A stretch of 64,000 nt of DNA from Phoronis australis (lineage: Eukaryota; Phoronida; Phoronidae), in assembly GCA_002633005.1 (NCBI GenBank), contig NMRA01000017.1, positions 1,772,298 through 1,836,297 on the forward strand. Direction: 5' to 3'. Position 1 is the stretch's first letter. Each line of letters starts with the position of its first letter. The notes beneath the pieces are model-generated. The model was not told the DNA's origin and searched no databases. It saw only the letters and a program-made list of their open reading frames with translations. The position numbers and the translations under genes were made by a program. Shown here piece after piece: positions 23,098 through 35,545 of the stretch.

Positions 23098-24054
23098 GAC
23101 CTGGAATTTCCAACGAATGCGAGCTGAGTTTTTGCACTTCTCAACAGATACCTGGCAAATACCAAGCAGCTCTTGTTAATCCGACCGTTATTTGCATGGT
23201 TGTTGCCAAATCCAAGTTCAAAAGAACACTAACCTAGAACTGCCCTCCCGACGACTTGTAAGCAAGTCGCGTGAACATGGGATATGCAGAATCGATCTTT
23301 GACGCATTTCATTGGCTAACACTTTCGGCCACTTTTGTAAATTCCCGGATTCGCCGAAGAAAGTTTCGGGCCACTGCTTAACACGTGATAAAACTTCACA
23401 AAAGAACGGTGTTTCTACTAATTCTTAAGCGATCAACTCGCCAAACTTTGTGGTGGACAAAAATTTTATTTTTCACATAAGATGTCCTTATTACATGTAC
23501 CAAATATCCACGACAATATCCCTGATATCGCACTGCGGCACCGTTAGCGCGCAAGCGGTCCCGGCAGACAATCGTGGCTTAGACTGAGATGTGCTTCTGC
23601 CTTTTATCGTATTAAGACAGCTAAAGTGAAAATGACAACCTTATTAATGACGGTCACGTCTTTACTTTCAGTTGCCAAGAAATTCTCAACCCTTTACTTG
23701 TTTCTGGGGCTACGTGCGCGAAATATAATTTGTCTTTCACACGTTGTTGCCAACGTAAAGTGTAGGCCTACTCCAGCGATTCAAGTGCGTGAACTCACGC
23801 GTGCGCACCACTTCAAAGAACAGCGACAGTCCTAAATGAAAGAGTATACCGGCTTGGCTCTGGTTTATTTGAAAATGAACTCAGATTTCCAGCGGTTATA
23901 AAAGACCCAATGTCCCGGGACCGATATAACCCAGAACTGACGTTTTCCTATTCCGATGTTTCCCGAGGTCGATGTTCTGTAAACCCTGTATTCTATGCCC
24001 GTAGCAAGCTATTGCAACTAAACTGGCACTAGATGCGAAATTGTGGTTCAACTT

Positions 24055-24505
24055 NNNNNNNNNNNNNNNNNNNNNNNNNNNNNNNNNNNNNNNNNNNNNN
24101 NNNNNNNNNNNNNNNNNNNNNNNNNNNNNNNNNNNNNNNNNNNNNNNNNNNNNNNNNNNNNNNNNNNNNNNNNNNNNNNNNNNNNNNNNNNNNNNNNNNN
24201 NNNNNNNNNNNNNNNNNNNNNNNNNNNNNNNNNNNNNNNNNNNNNNNNNNNNNNNNNNNNNNNNNNNNNNNNNNNNNNNNNNNNNNNNNNNNNNNNNNNN
24301 NNNNNNNNNNNNNNNNNNNNNNNNNNNNNNNNNNNNNNNNNNNNNNNNNNNNNNNNNNNNNNNNNNNNNNNNNNNNNNNNNNNNNNNNNNNNNNNNNNNN
24401 NNNNNNNNNNNNNNNNNNNNNNNNNNNNNNNNNNNNNNNNNNNNNNNNNNNNNNNNNNNNNNNNNNNNNNNNNNNNNNNNNNNNNNNNNNNNNNNNNNNN
24501 NNNNN
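24055..24505. other. assembly gap (451 N)
   Basis: A run of 451 N inside the hAT-like element. Frames drawn across it have no meaning. Confidence 1.
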
Positions 24506-24617
24506 AAAATTTTGCGACCTGGCATTTACGAATGCGAGCTGGATTTTGAAAATGCGACCTGAGATTTTGGCTAGGTCGCAACATGCGACCTGGCGATTTT
24601 AATAGCGTCGAGCCCTG

Positions 24618-27600
24618 CTGTTACACTCGATTCAATAACCTGCTGTCTCTAAGCTGGCTCTCTATTGACTATCGCTGTAACTGCTGATTCTCTTCACTGC
24701 AACTCAACTGTAGTTCTCCTGATTAACTTTCTTGAACTGACTTGATCTTCTCGTGAACTGACTTGATCTTCTTGGACTCAACTGACTAACACATACCTGT
24801 GCTTGTGTATTTATAGCCTAATGCATTGTTCTAGAACTTTTCATCAATTCAAGCACATACCAGAACTTTCTGGAACCTACCCAATCATTCTACAAACATG
24901 CACTAGTCTCTAGAATATTCCAGACTGCATTAATCACTGTCATTGCTAGAGTCTTCTAGAAAGTTCCACACTATACTGTAGTAAACAAATTACATCATCA
25001 CTGTTCTGACCTCAGGGGTCATGCCAATCGAACAGAATAACAAAACAAAACAATACAACTAAAAATACTGTCAGACCATATTCTGACAAACAGACCTTAA
25101 CACACAGTGGTACGATAGTCTTCATACAGCTATAGTCTGTAACTAACCAACCCTTAAAAAATTTACAGGCTGAATATTGGCTGGCAGCTTGCTGGCTAGC
25201 TAGTGTTCGCTACTTAGCCCACAGTCACACCAGTGTAAATTGGTTGCACTGGCATTTTTTCGTCAGACAATGAGGACGACTAGGTATCACTTTGTGCTGT
25301 TACCTCTGCTCAAACAGGAATCCCTGGTAACCCAACAATTCTCACTAAAATTTCAAATAGTAAAACTAGTACAACTAAAAAGACGAACGTTGATATTAAG
25401 TACTAGTCCACGAGAGCACCAACCATGAGCGGCAAGGTGGGGGTCAGCCGATTTTCACCAAATTTGGCACATATGTAGTCCTATGGGATCTATAAACAGC
25501 GGTAAAATATTTCCTCAAAATATTGCGTTTTTCTAAAGTTATAGGTTCAAACACATTTTACGGCTTCGCAGCCATGTTTTCACGGTATAAAAACTGTCCA
25601 GTTTTAACTGTCCATATTTTTCCTTGAATGAAAGCTATTGATTTATTATTCACTTGGCATTGTTTAGTGGAGCTTATAGATTGTTACACAGATGTCTTTT
25701 GAAACACGATTCCGATTTACCACCCTCATTTAGTAGTATTACTACACTGCCCCCCCGTTATGCCATTTTGAGGTTGTGTTCAGTACACTGCTGTACCAAA
25801 TCTGCCCCCACTGTTATGAGAATGAAACTTAGCCAAAATGTTGACAAAACATGTTACTTTCATTGCATAAAATAAAAACTTTGTCAGCCAGTTTATTAGT
25901 TATACATTTTGGCACCTCAGATGTACTAAAATGAGAAATTTTCATATATCTGAGATCGATGCGTGAGCACCGTAAAATCCGATTGTCCTTCATGTTTTTC
26001 GATATTTTGCAACCAGTTAGTTCCTCCTGAATGTTTTGAACGTTTTACTACTTATCACTTAAGGCTGTAGTACCCCTAAATACCATACAATGGCTCCATT
26101 TTGTAAAAAGCAGATTATGTCCTCCACAGTGAACATGGTTAGACATGAACTTGACAAATGTAGGTTATTTTGATTTACAGTTGTTTTACTTTGCAATTTC
26201 CTCATGGGTATTTCTTCACACATATTCAAGTCAGATTTTCTGTTGATCAAATGTTCATGCAATGCATTGTAATATCAAATGAATGATAAGTTTGGTGGCA
26301 TGACCGCAATTTTTCCCACGACTAACAAAAGACCGTAGAAATTTTCCTGACGAAATACCCGGTTTGCAGTTCTCTAAAAACCATGATTCGAATGACAAGA
26401 CAAACTCCACCACTGTCCATGGCAACTCGTCGCATGTTTTTCGCCCATCGGTCCTTTCATTCTTTTCCTTTGTTGTGTCATTGTTGGATATAACAACACA
26501 GGTCGCATGGATATAGAACCTTGCGTACCGCAGACCGTTGCCGATAAGTGCTCGTCATTATATCTTTATTATAACAACGGGAACAATGAAGATGTTAATC
26601 TACTGTTCTCTGTTCGACCAGGTTTCCCGTGGATGACCACAGAAGAGGAATCCCAAAGTATCTACAAACAATGACCACGCACCTTAGTAACTATTACCGC
26701 GCATACGAATCCTTTCCGTGGAACCTAAACACCAAATTTNCATCTAAGTGAGAAATACACAAACAACAACCAATGAGAACCATCAAAGGCAGTTTCATGC
26801 AAATGTTTTTGAGACTCGTATCGGTAAAGTCTGTCGTGGGGCCAGAGACCGTAGAGAGGTTAGCGTCTTTGGTGGGGCCCACGAAATATTGAAAAATGTG
26901 CTACGAAAACCGAAATTCTGGCCTCCCAGAAGACGGCCGTTGCATAAACGGCTGCGCAACGGTGTCTTTGCTGACAACATACACTTCGCAGAACTAACCA
27001 CCGAGCCTTATTATTTTATTTTCAATGGGTAATATGATTAGTTCTCCGCCGAACACAAAAAGGTGACTGCAAAAGCGAAAAGGCCTAATGCAACGAGCAG
27101 CGACTTTCGTGCCGGACTGCACCTCCAGTGAGCAGGTAGTGGATTAGGCGTATAGGTAGCACTGGGCCTTTGTTTAAATTGACTAGTTGTTCCGGATGAA
27201 TTGAAAAGATAATAGAGAGATTATTTACACGCCGCGTTACATCATAAATAGACTTGCGGCCCGGTCTGCCGCTTGAGTGAGTCCGATGATTAGGCTGTAC
27301 ACAACGGACCACCGACTTCCTTAGGCTTAGCCTTTATTCAGTTTCAATGGGCTATGGCGAGTTGCTGTGAACCAGTGAAGAACTTATTAACGACGACGAC
27401 GTCTTTTTTACAAAGTAGAACCTATATTTTTAAACTGGTCGCGGNTGTCACTTTCATTTTACACAACTTCAGTTTTCAGAAACGTCCTTTCACAATATGT
27501 AAAAACCAAATCCCGGCTTTGTTTTATACCTCGGAAAGAAAGTTAACACTTGTGACATTCGTGTCGTTTTGTGACTGACCTATTTTTCCCGTACTTGGAA

Positions 27601-27969
27601 GGTATGAGGAGCAAACTCGCCATTACCAGAGTTAGTTTGAATCGTTAACGACTTTGATGACAGCCAGTAGCAGGCCAGATCTAACAAAATCTCGGATACT
27701 TTTTCAACTGGTATTTCCTCCCTTTTCACATCGCAAATTTAACTATTTGAATGCACGGCAAGTCAGAGCACTGATTCAACTTTCACGTCGGCAACTTGCC
27801 TTGCGCTCTGGAGTCTTTCAATGGCGGTCGTGAAGACTAGTAAGGCCGTACCTGCATGAATGAAGTCAATTTTGAGATCCAAAATTTTTGAGTATTTAAC
27901 GCTGCAGGTAAGACCATAATCTAAACATTTTCTCAATGATCTAAAAAATCTATTTTGGCGCGTAAAAAT
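24618..27969. other. no gene recognised
   Basis: AT-rich sequence with a few simple words. Short frames such as 26748-27029 show no domain. Single Ns at 26740 and 27445 mark uncertain bases. Confidence 0.45.
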
Positions 27970-28080
27970 GGCGGGAAAATTTTGCGACCTGGCATTTACG
28001 AATGCGAGCTGGATTTCGAAAATGCGACCTGAGATTTTGGCTAGGTCGCAAAATGCCGATTTTAATAGCGTCGAGCCCTG
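27970..28080. repeat. right terminus of a second CAGGGCTCGAC element
   Basis: It matches 24501-24617 nearly exactly (ATTTTGCGACCTGGCATTTA through GTCGAGCCCTG). The matching left end was not found upstream, so the copy is truncated or its left part has diverged. Confidence 0.8.
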
Positions 28081-28106
28081 TAGTGGATGACAATAACAAC
28101 TGAACT

Positions 28107-28285
28107 TCAACACGTTCGTTGGAAATCACACCACCCATTGTTGCCAATCGATTTTAGAACGCTCTCTGGCACTAACCTGACTTCCAAAACTTGTGAAATG
28201 TCTTCTTGCTGGCTAGCCAACACACGACTTTTTCTTCGAAGTTGACTGTCGTTATAAAATTCAAACTGTGGACTTCCGGTGGAAA
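28107..28285 (-). CDS. candidate exon, function unknown
   Basis: Minus-strand frame with a plausible phase-1 acceptor (pyrimidine-rich, ending GGCAG, exon from 28285), then a polar, coding-looking segment (S-P-Q-F-E-F-Y-N-D-S-Q-L-R-R-K-S, then Q-Q-E-D-I-S-Q-V-L-E-V). It either splices at a GTTAGT donor (exon end 28177) or runs to a stop at 28107. The acceptor phase matches the donor of the kringle exon at 30397, so it could be the next exon of that gene. It is not recognised as any domain, and it abuts a transposon end. Confidence 0.22.
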
Positions 28286-28767
28286 CTGCCTTACGAATAC
28301 AACTCAACACAAAGGAAACTTGCACAATAACTACGTTCTTTTAAGAATTGCATGAGTTCTATTGATTAGATTGTACTGACCAGGTCAGTGTCTCAGGGGA
28401 TTAACACTGGGTGCATTCTTACTGCTGTTGGTCACCGGATGTTCGTCTACATTTAAATTCACGCGCGATAATGATTACGTAATTGCACTAAATCAGTACT
28501 GGTTAAACTTTCGTCCTTTTACGGTTTGTATCTATATAAATGTTAAGGAAACATTTGGGCAACATTTTTATGAGATGATGGGTTTTGCATGAGCAAATAA
28601 TTATTTTTTGTTGGAAAATAATGGGAAAATTTTTGAACCAAAAATTAAAAAATATCTCACTATATTCAAATTTTAAAAACTAGAAAACGTAAATTTTCAT
28701 CACATAGAAACCTTAGTGTTTTTAGAAAATTCAAGTTTTCCACACATGAAAAAATCCAGTTTTCTGA

Positions 28768-29226
28768 AAAACTTAAGAAGTCAGGAAAACTTAAGTTTCT
28801 ATAATTGGAAAAACTAAAGTTTTCGAAAAACTTAAGAAGTCAGGAAAACTTAAGTTTTTAAAATTACAAAAACTTAAGTTTTGTGATAAACTTAAGTTAT
28901 CAGAAAAACTTAAGTTTTGTTAGTTCAAAAAACTTAAGTTTTCATGAAAACTTAAGTTATTACTTGAAACTTAAGTTTATTTGGGAAAACTTAAGTTTTA
29001 CACCTGAGAAAACTTAAGTTTTCTGAAAAACTTAACATTGTGCTGAAAAACTTAAGTTTTCTGAAAAACTTAACATTGTGCTGAAAAACTTAAGTTTTTG
29101 GCGAAAAACTTAAGTTTTAAAAACTTAAGTTTCTTTTAAAAACTTAAGTTTTTCGGAAGATTTTAAGTTTTTCCTCTAAAACTTAAGTTATTTTCCAAAA
29201 ACTTTTTCGTCAAAAACTTAAGTTCA
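28768..29226. repeat. irregular array of AAAACTTAAGTTTT palindromes
   Basis: By eye, 19 exact CTTAAG cores lie in about 460 bp, most embedded in AAAACTTAAGTTTT. Spacers vary from about 10 to 30 bp. Degenerate forms (CTAAAGTTT, TTTTAAGTTT) continue on both sides, from about 28660. One 27-bp unit with TTAACATTGTGCTG is repeated near 29010-29080. Confidence 0.9.
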
Positions 29227-29229
29227 TTT

Positions 29230-30396
29230 TTGTAAGGGTATCGACAGAGACGCGTTTAGACTATGTTTTAGTGCGACAGCTCGGTTTTAACTGCCGTGTT
29301 TGACAAGATCGTCGTGCTATCTGCAGAGAGGTGTTGGGGCGTGTCTAGTTCCTATAAGTCACTTAGCACAAAGTTTTTCAATAAACCAAACTGTGTGAAT
29401 TGGAAAATTCTGGCTCGAAAATCAGTTTTGCTGGGTGCAGCACCCATTGAGTTTTCACCTTAAAATAGGTTCAATTTGTTCTATCGAAAATCCGTATTCT
29501 GGTGATGCAATTTTGGTGCATCTTCCTGTTTACAAATATGAAGGGTCTACCTCAAAAAAATCCACAGCATGTAAAGCATCTCGAAGCACTGTACAATGTA
29601 TGAAGGTTGAATCTTCTGAGGGTCTAGCAATGCATTGGTGCTTATGGAAGGGCTAGCTCAAAATGCACATTTCACTTAGCGACTTTTAATCCGGAATCTC
29701 GGTTTACCTTCATCCGATTGGAGTTCAAAGGATAATTCCCCAGTGGGTACTAAATAACAAAATTGAAGAGCCTGTCGAAAAACCTCTTGACGGAGAGGCA
29801 TTTTGACGGAATGTACTCCTCTACCGTTTTCAGGTCATTGCAGCGATTTTGCGTCAAAATATTATCAATAAAACACAATCAAAGCTGGCCTCTGAGTTTC
29901 TGGTATCAAACACAATGTTAAAGAATCGATGTAAGAGTAATAACACAAAGGAAGATGGAAAAACAAGAATGAGAATAATTATAAGAACACGAAAGTAAGA
30001 GTAACAATACGATGAAATACATAGCACAACAAAACTGCGCAAACTCGAGCAGGGAAATAACATTTAAGAAAACCCGGGATAACAGTATTCTGTGCTTACA
30101 AGCGCAGAGTACTATTGTTTCTTGGTGATCACTCATTCATTTTCGACCACATTTCCGAACACCTATTCGGTCATTTGATCCATGGGAAAGTGACAGGTTA
30201 GTTATTTTCACACCGAAAGAGATTTCTGGCGAGTTGTTCCCGTAGGACCTTGGCACAGACAGTGAAACGTTATTTTACACAAGCGAGATTTCAGCTCTCA
30301 TTAGATAATTCGAAGAGGTTCTCAACGAACTATTTCATCTGAATATAGTTAAATTGTGATACACATGGTAATTTACGCCACGCAATTGAAACTTAC
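29230..30396. other. no gene recognised
   Basis: A purine-rich stretch at 29930-30060 yields a spuriously hydrophobic minus-strand frame. Nothing else was recognised. Confidence 0.45.
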
Positions 30397-30669
30397 TTTT
30401 GTTACAGATTTCAATTCCGCAGTAGTCCCAAGCTGGAAATCGTCCGTCGATATAGCACCAAGGACCGTTTGGTTTTGCGCCTATATTTCTACAAAGATTT
30501 GATCTCTGCACTTGTATGGGAAGATGATTAAATCTATATTCTCCTATAAATGTTGCATGAAGTTTCCTGACCACATCTGGGTGTGACCAGCTCATACACC
30601 GTTCCCCTCTATGAGTAGTCGCTTTCGATCCAAGATAGTCTCTCCCAAGCGGTTCCTCTGCGCACAGTT
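30397..30669 (-). CDS. kringle-domain exon (second kringle of the WSC/kringle gene)
   Basis: The exon is phase 1 at both ends: acceptor TGTCATGTCCCGCAG, donor GTAAGT. It encodes about 90 residues that form one kringle, a disulfide-bonded extracellular binding module. Visible hallmarks are the first Cys in L-C-A-E-E, D-Y-L-G, R-G-E-R-C-M-S-W (the kringle C-x-x-W), L-C-R-N-I-G-A-K-P-N-G-P-W-C-Y, and the final W-D-Y-C-G-I-E-I-C. All six kringle cysteines appear to be present. The central part is longer than in plasminogen kringles. Whole-domain, phase-1 exons are the rule for kringles in animals. It lies downstream of the kringle at 39700-40014 in transcript order. Confidence 0.85.
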
Positions 30670-33635
30670 CTGCGGGACATGACAGATTGTTAACTTCATA
30701 ATGTAACGGATCAAATGACATCACAGTAATAAAGAAAATTCAATTGTATCAGTCCTAAATACCAATGCAATCTTCAAAAATTTGGAGGAACTCAGATAGA
30801 ATACAGGTAGCACCTAGCTGTGGCCCTGTGAACACAATCACCAAAAAATAACCAGAAAAGAAAAGTACACCGTAATCGTTAAAATTTTGGGGGCATTTTG
30901 GAATTATGATTCGAAAGATATCATTGCTCCCTCAAGAAATTTTGCGCACGTCCTTCTTGGACTTTTTCCAGCACCGCCATATGCACCAGCTGTTTTATAT
31001 TCAGGAGAATGCTGGCCCTTAAAGAGCTACAAGTCTTTTTCCTGAAGGGGAAAGGCCTACTTGGTTAGATAAGTGATGGTTGTGTACACGTAGTTCTGCA
31101 CACATGCGAAACTATTGTAGGTGTGATGAAACAAACATGAACTTTGGTGTACTTATTAAATACATTAAATCCGATGATTCATTAGACTGCATCACGGCTA
31201 ACCAGACAAAAGCGTAACCGTAACGCAGCCGTGTCCCATCAACGACTTAATCGTGGTTAGTTAAGTCGAACAAATACAACTCTATACACGTCATGTAAAC
31301 ATGACTGTGAACAGTGTGAAATTTGTCATAGCTCTCACTGTACTTAATTCATAGTTAAGGAGCCCACGAACCTTGATGTATTTGCAAGTACATATGCATT
31401 GTACATGTAACTCCGTAGATTCTTGTATTGAACTCGCGGAACAGAAATTTTCAATAAGCTCCCTTCTCCTGGTTATGGCATCTGGCGGTGATGGCATCTG
31501 CCATCCCGATGCCCTACTGAGTTAATATGTTGAGTCCCCAACCTCTAGTGCGGGTTTACATGTTGTCTCCTGCCCTTAATATCCTAAAGCCTGGAAATCT
31601 CCCCTCAAAGATAATGACTGTAACCTTTCTAACTCGTCAAGCTGTGGCGATCACGAAAGCAAAATTTGAGATGCATGTTAGGAGAATTCATTTGGTATGA
31701 TCAGACATATTGTGAAGACATTGAATTGTTCCGTTGCTCACTTTTGTTTCAGACTTGTTTATAGGTCCAGTTCAAGTGCGCAGTTTAGCTCCAAAGCCTG
31801 TTCCAAGAAGTGAATTAAGACTTGAAACATGAACCTGGACCCGGAATCAAATTTTTGTACTCCTAACGAGCTCGAAATTATTTTGGATAATTTTTCTGCT
31901 AATTACGTGTATGTGTAAACCCAAGATAAGTAGTCATTAGATGATGCTCGAATTGAAGTTTAGGCATATGACTTTCTAGTGCAACTTTGCACTAGATGAC
32001 CCTGTCATTTTCTACCATTTCTAGCAGAAACTTGAAATTTCCATTTTAAACCCAAGCTCTTGGACTTAAAGTTGGGTTTATCAACTGCAAGTTAGGACTG
32101 GAAATTAGCCACGTAAGTCAGTATGCACTGGAGCATAGAATAATAAACGCTTGTCTTATGTTTAGTTCGCAGCAAAATACACTAGAAAATTCCAAACATC
32201 GTTTCGGGACCAAGGCCTTGCTCTGTCACTCCACGTAACGATTTCAAATTTGCAGACGTCTGTGAGACTCAAAATATACACATCACTGCTAGTTGCTGTT
32301 GTATAATTTATAAATTCTTCGACTGTAATGCGTTCATACTTAAGGCCGGATGATGTAGAATTATACACGGAAATTAGGCAACATGTAACCCCTTGACGGA
32401 CTATTCTTGCGGCATTACAGCGTGACGTAATTGCCATCAGGGAAAGAAGAATGTGTGAGATGGGTATTGATTTTCACTGTTGAAGTTATCGTATTTTTCT
32501 CGCAGTTCCTCTTCCATTCAAAGTTGTTGGGAACATTTTGTATGCATAAAAAAACACGGTTACAATTTCAATGAAAGTGGCAACTATTAATTCAGACTTT
32601 AAAAGTCAAAACTCACTCGTATACCCAGGGTAACATCTCAATTATCTCGCTGAAGTTAAAACTCGTTAACCGTAAGTGCTTAATCATGGAAAACAGAGTA
32701 AACCGATTGGTGCGGTAGGATACATGCAGTAAAATAAGTCCTCGTAGTGCATCTCTGGTGCAGAATTCGTTGAAAACTGTACAATATTGATATACTGGAA
32801 CAGTGCAGCCATTGAATTATTAGACTTCGTCCGGTCTGCCGCCTATATGGCTAGACGTGAGCGTAACCGGAGACAGATCGGAGAGTGAGGCGAGAATCGA
32901 CCGTGACAACTAGCATGAGCACAAGCGTGACTGTGCCCGGAGCTTACAGTGAGTTAGGCGTGAACGAAGCACGAGTGGACCGTGAGCCATACGTGAGATT
33001 CCCTGCCTTCTCTGCAGTCGGTACAGTCTTAATTGTTGTTCTAACTCGTTTACCGCGACTAGAACACAGTGCTGTATCGCATTTCAATAAACATTCCTAT
33101 GTTAAAATCATCTAGTACACAAGTGTAAGAACTTTGACAACATCGGTAAGAAATTCCCTAGCATGTTTGCAATATATATATATGGTAGTGGTTTGCTATC
33201 TCAAGGCAAATATTCTATATGACCATAATGCAATATAGTTTACTATATAGTTCATTAAAACGTGTGGATGCGCCACTTACTCAAAGCTAAAGCACGAAGA
33301 CGCTAAAGTGAGTAATACTATCTTTAATGCAGAAATGTATCATGAATATGTAATGAATTACATGCAATATTGTACATTAGTGAATTTATTACTTGACATT
33401 TATTCTTGTTATAGTAGATATTAACTGTTAACCTTCCGTTATTTCTCATTGATGTTAATACTAGTGGGCCTATATCGTTTAACTGATAAACGAACTCTAC
33501 ACCAGAGAGGAACAAGTGTCCAATTATGAAGTAAATTTACTTTAGTGAAGATTTCTGACTGAACTTGAGATAGGTTGTCTAAATATTTTGCCTTTAAATA
33601 TTGATTGAAGAATCCACTTGTTTTCCATGCAATTT
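30670..33635. other. probable intron of the WSC/kringle gene; one unexplained frame
   Basis: The minus-strand frame 32162-32437 looks coding in composition and has two clustered Cys residues, but no domain is recognised and no donor follows. The acceptor that would fit phase 1 (ending AATAG near 32385) is weak. The rest shows nothing. Confidence 0.4.
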
Positions 33636-34800
33636 TTATTGCATTTGTTGATTTTTTTGGTTTTGAAAGGCAAGTGTTTGTTCATTATCAGTTAAACCTC
33701 GTGAGAAAATACTGTTATTTGTGTTAACGTCATCACTCTTATTGAGTATGGGTTGGTCATCTATTAAATTCAGTTCTTCTTTGAGATCATCAATTGGCCG
33801 TTCATTAAATGGAGTATGTGTCTTAATGTGGCTGGATACTGGAGCTTTATGGTTTGCGTTGGTGTGAGTTATAATGAAGATTGGACAGTGGACATATGGA
33901 GACGATATTAGAATTCCAGAGTGAGACTGTTCAAGCATACTTGGAAATTTAATATATGTATGGTCAATAAATGTGGCAGAGTGATCGGTGATTATAATGG
34001 AAAGAGTAATTTTAGGAAGGTGGTTGCGGGCTATCAATACATCAAAAAGTTCATTAAGTTTCATCTTAGGGTTTAAGCTTATAAGGTCGATGTTGAATTA
34101 TCCCATATAACTATTTCTTTGTTATATGAGGACAGATTCATAAGTCCAAGGGTGCATTCGTTGAGGAATAGATCGGCATGTCTGAATTCACTTGTGGGTG
34201 TTCACTAAACATTAACAATAGTCTATGTTTTATTCTCAGGCGTTCTTACATGCGATATCATTACCTTCCATGAAGCAAAATTGTTACAGTAAGTCTGTTC
34301 AAGCATACATAATTTACAAATAGTCTTTAACATATATGATAAGATGTTCCTGACGAGAACAAGTTTCAATTATATGGAATTGTCACAATAGAATACTCCG
34401 AAAGTTGAAATAAATTCGGGTGATCATTTTCGCTCAACCAGGATTCCTGCAGTCAGATGATGTCAATACACCTGTGTGCTTCGTGAATCATTGCTTGAAA
34501 GGATGGACTGTGTATTGACACTTTGTATGCATAACTTGCGTTTATTGTACTAAAGATAAATTGTGAAACCACTAGTATCACGGCATGCGTACATTGAAGA
34601 AACTGTCTTCATCATTCGGTTTCAGTTTGTCAATTATGTTGTAGTTGTCGTTCCCACCATAGGCTTTTAACACCTCATTGGAATTTAAAGACATATAACC
34701 TGTCATGTTAATGGGTTCATTCATGATGGAAGAAATGTCACAACTGCGGTGCTCTTCAACAACGTCATGCCAAATTGAAAAATCAATGCTTGCGGTCTAC
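33600..34800 (-). pseudogene. CR1/L2-like LINE fragment, endonuclease domain
   Basis: Minus-strand frames, with stops between them, read words of a LINE AP-endonuclease. About 34130-34100 gives N-K-E-I-V-I followed by a damaged G-D-F-N-type block. At 34064-33640 there follow M-K-L-N-E-L-F-D-V-L, then L-P-K-I-T-L, then I-T-D-H-S-A-T-F-I-D-H, and S-G-I-L-I-S-S. The order (GDFN, then TDHSATxIDHI, then SDHxP-like) is that of CR1/L2-type endonucleases. It is broken and inactive. Confidence 0.7.
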
Positions 34801-35186
34801 TATTAAAACTAACATAATATGAAGTCTATACATACTATCAAGACTAAATAGCATCGAAAACTACTGCAGTATGAAGTAGGAAACTTAAAAAGAAATACAT
34901 GTATGATTGGTTGGATCACCCAGTGAGTAAATTAGCTGTTTATGTGAACATGCACACATCACTGCGAGTTATTGTTACTTTGCTTACGAAATACCAAGAG
35001 AGTGGAAATACCGATGCGTGGAGTTCTTGTGAACTAAATTTTCTGAACTGGCTACCAGTTAATTAATCTGTAAGGGTTATCGGTTCATTCACGTCTCCAA
35101 ATCACTGTACGGGTCTTGTTGTTGACTCTCATCTTCAATGAACCATCTGTGGACTAAGCTGGGATCTTGAATCTTTCCATTTCGTT

Positions 35187-35498
35187 TCAGCTGTCGTCAT
35201 TTGAAGAGTAGTTCGCTTTGATCTTCCGTGAGGTATTCGTTGACAAACTACTGCGGTCTATTTCTTTAATTTTACAACAATTCTGTCTCCAAGTCGCTGT
35301 TTGCTGTAAAGATCTTTTTCCGTGATGACGATATAGGTTAAGTTTCCGTACAATATCCATTACATGCTTGTCCGTATTGTGGTTTTCGTTTTCTTGACGC
35401 CAGTATCCAGTAAACAGTTCCCACGGGAGATAATCAAATTTCATCATTAGGCTTGAAATGTTTTCATCTTGGTTAGATTTCTTGTGAAACTGTGACAA
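35187..35498 (-). other. unrecognised 103-codon open frame
   Basis: Polar, Asn/Lys/Ser-rich frame with words such as F-D-Y-L-P-W-E-L-F-T-G-Y-W. It lies just upstream of the minus-strand LINE fragment and might be part of it, or might be chance. No domain is recognised. Confidence 0.2.
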
Positions 35499-35545
35499 TA
35501 CGTAGTTTAGTTGGTTAATTTCCTAGAGTTTTTGGCCATTACTTC

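Larger units (their letters stand above)
22822..24617. mobile_element. hAT-like element with CAGGGCTCGAC ends, gapped
   Basis: The left end CAGGGCTCGAC starts at 22822 and the right end GTCGAGCCCTG stops at 24617. Identical CTGTT pentamers flank them (22817-22821 and 24618-24622). The ends are rich in repeated words of the type TGCGACCTG and TGCGAGCTG, in both orientations, like the subterminal transposase-binding repeats of hAT elements. The interior is 451 N plus unrecognised sequence. No transposase was seen. A second copy of the left end begins at 23001. Confidence 0.7.

Noticed and set aside
24033-24602. Long open frames of 170-200 codons on both strands
   Set aside because: They consist almost wholly of N; the gap creates them.
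26748-27032. 94-codon Arg-rich frame
   Set aside because: An overlapping antisense frame is equally open, there are no splice sites, and no domain is recognised.
28768-29226. CTTAAG array considered as a CRISPR array
   Set aside because: The genome is eukaryotic, spacers are irregular and themselves repetitive, and the repeat is only a short palindrome.
29854-30136. Hydrophobic minus-strand frame resembling a membrane segment after the last kringle
   Set aside because: The plus strand is purine-rich here, which forces Leu/Phe/Ser/Val codons on the other strand; the splice phases do not fit.
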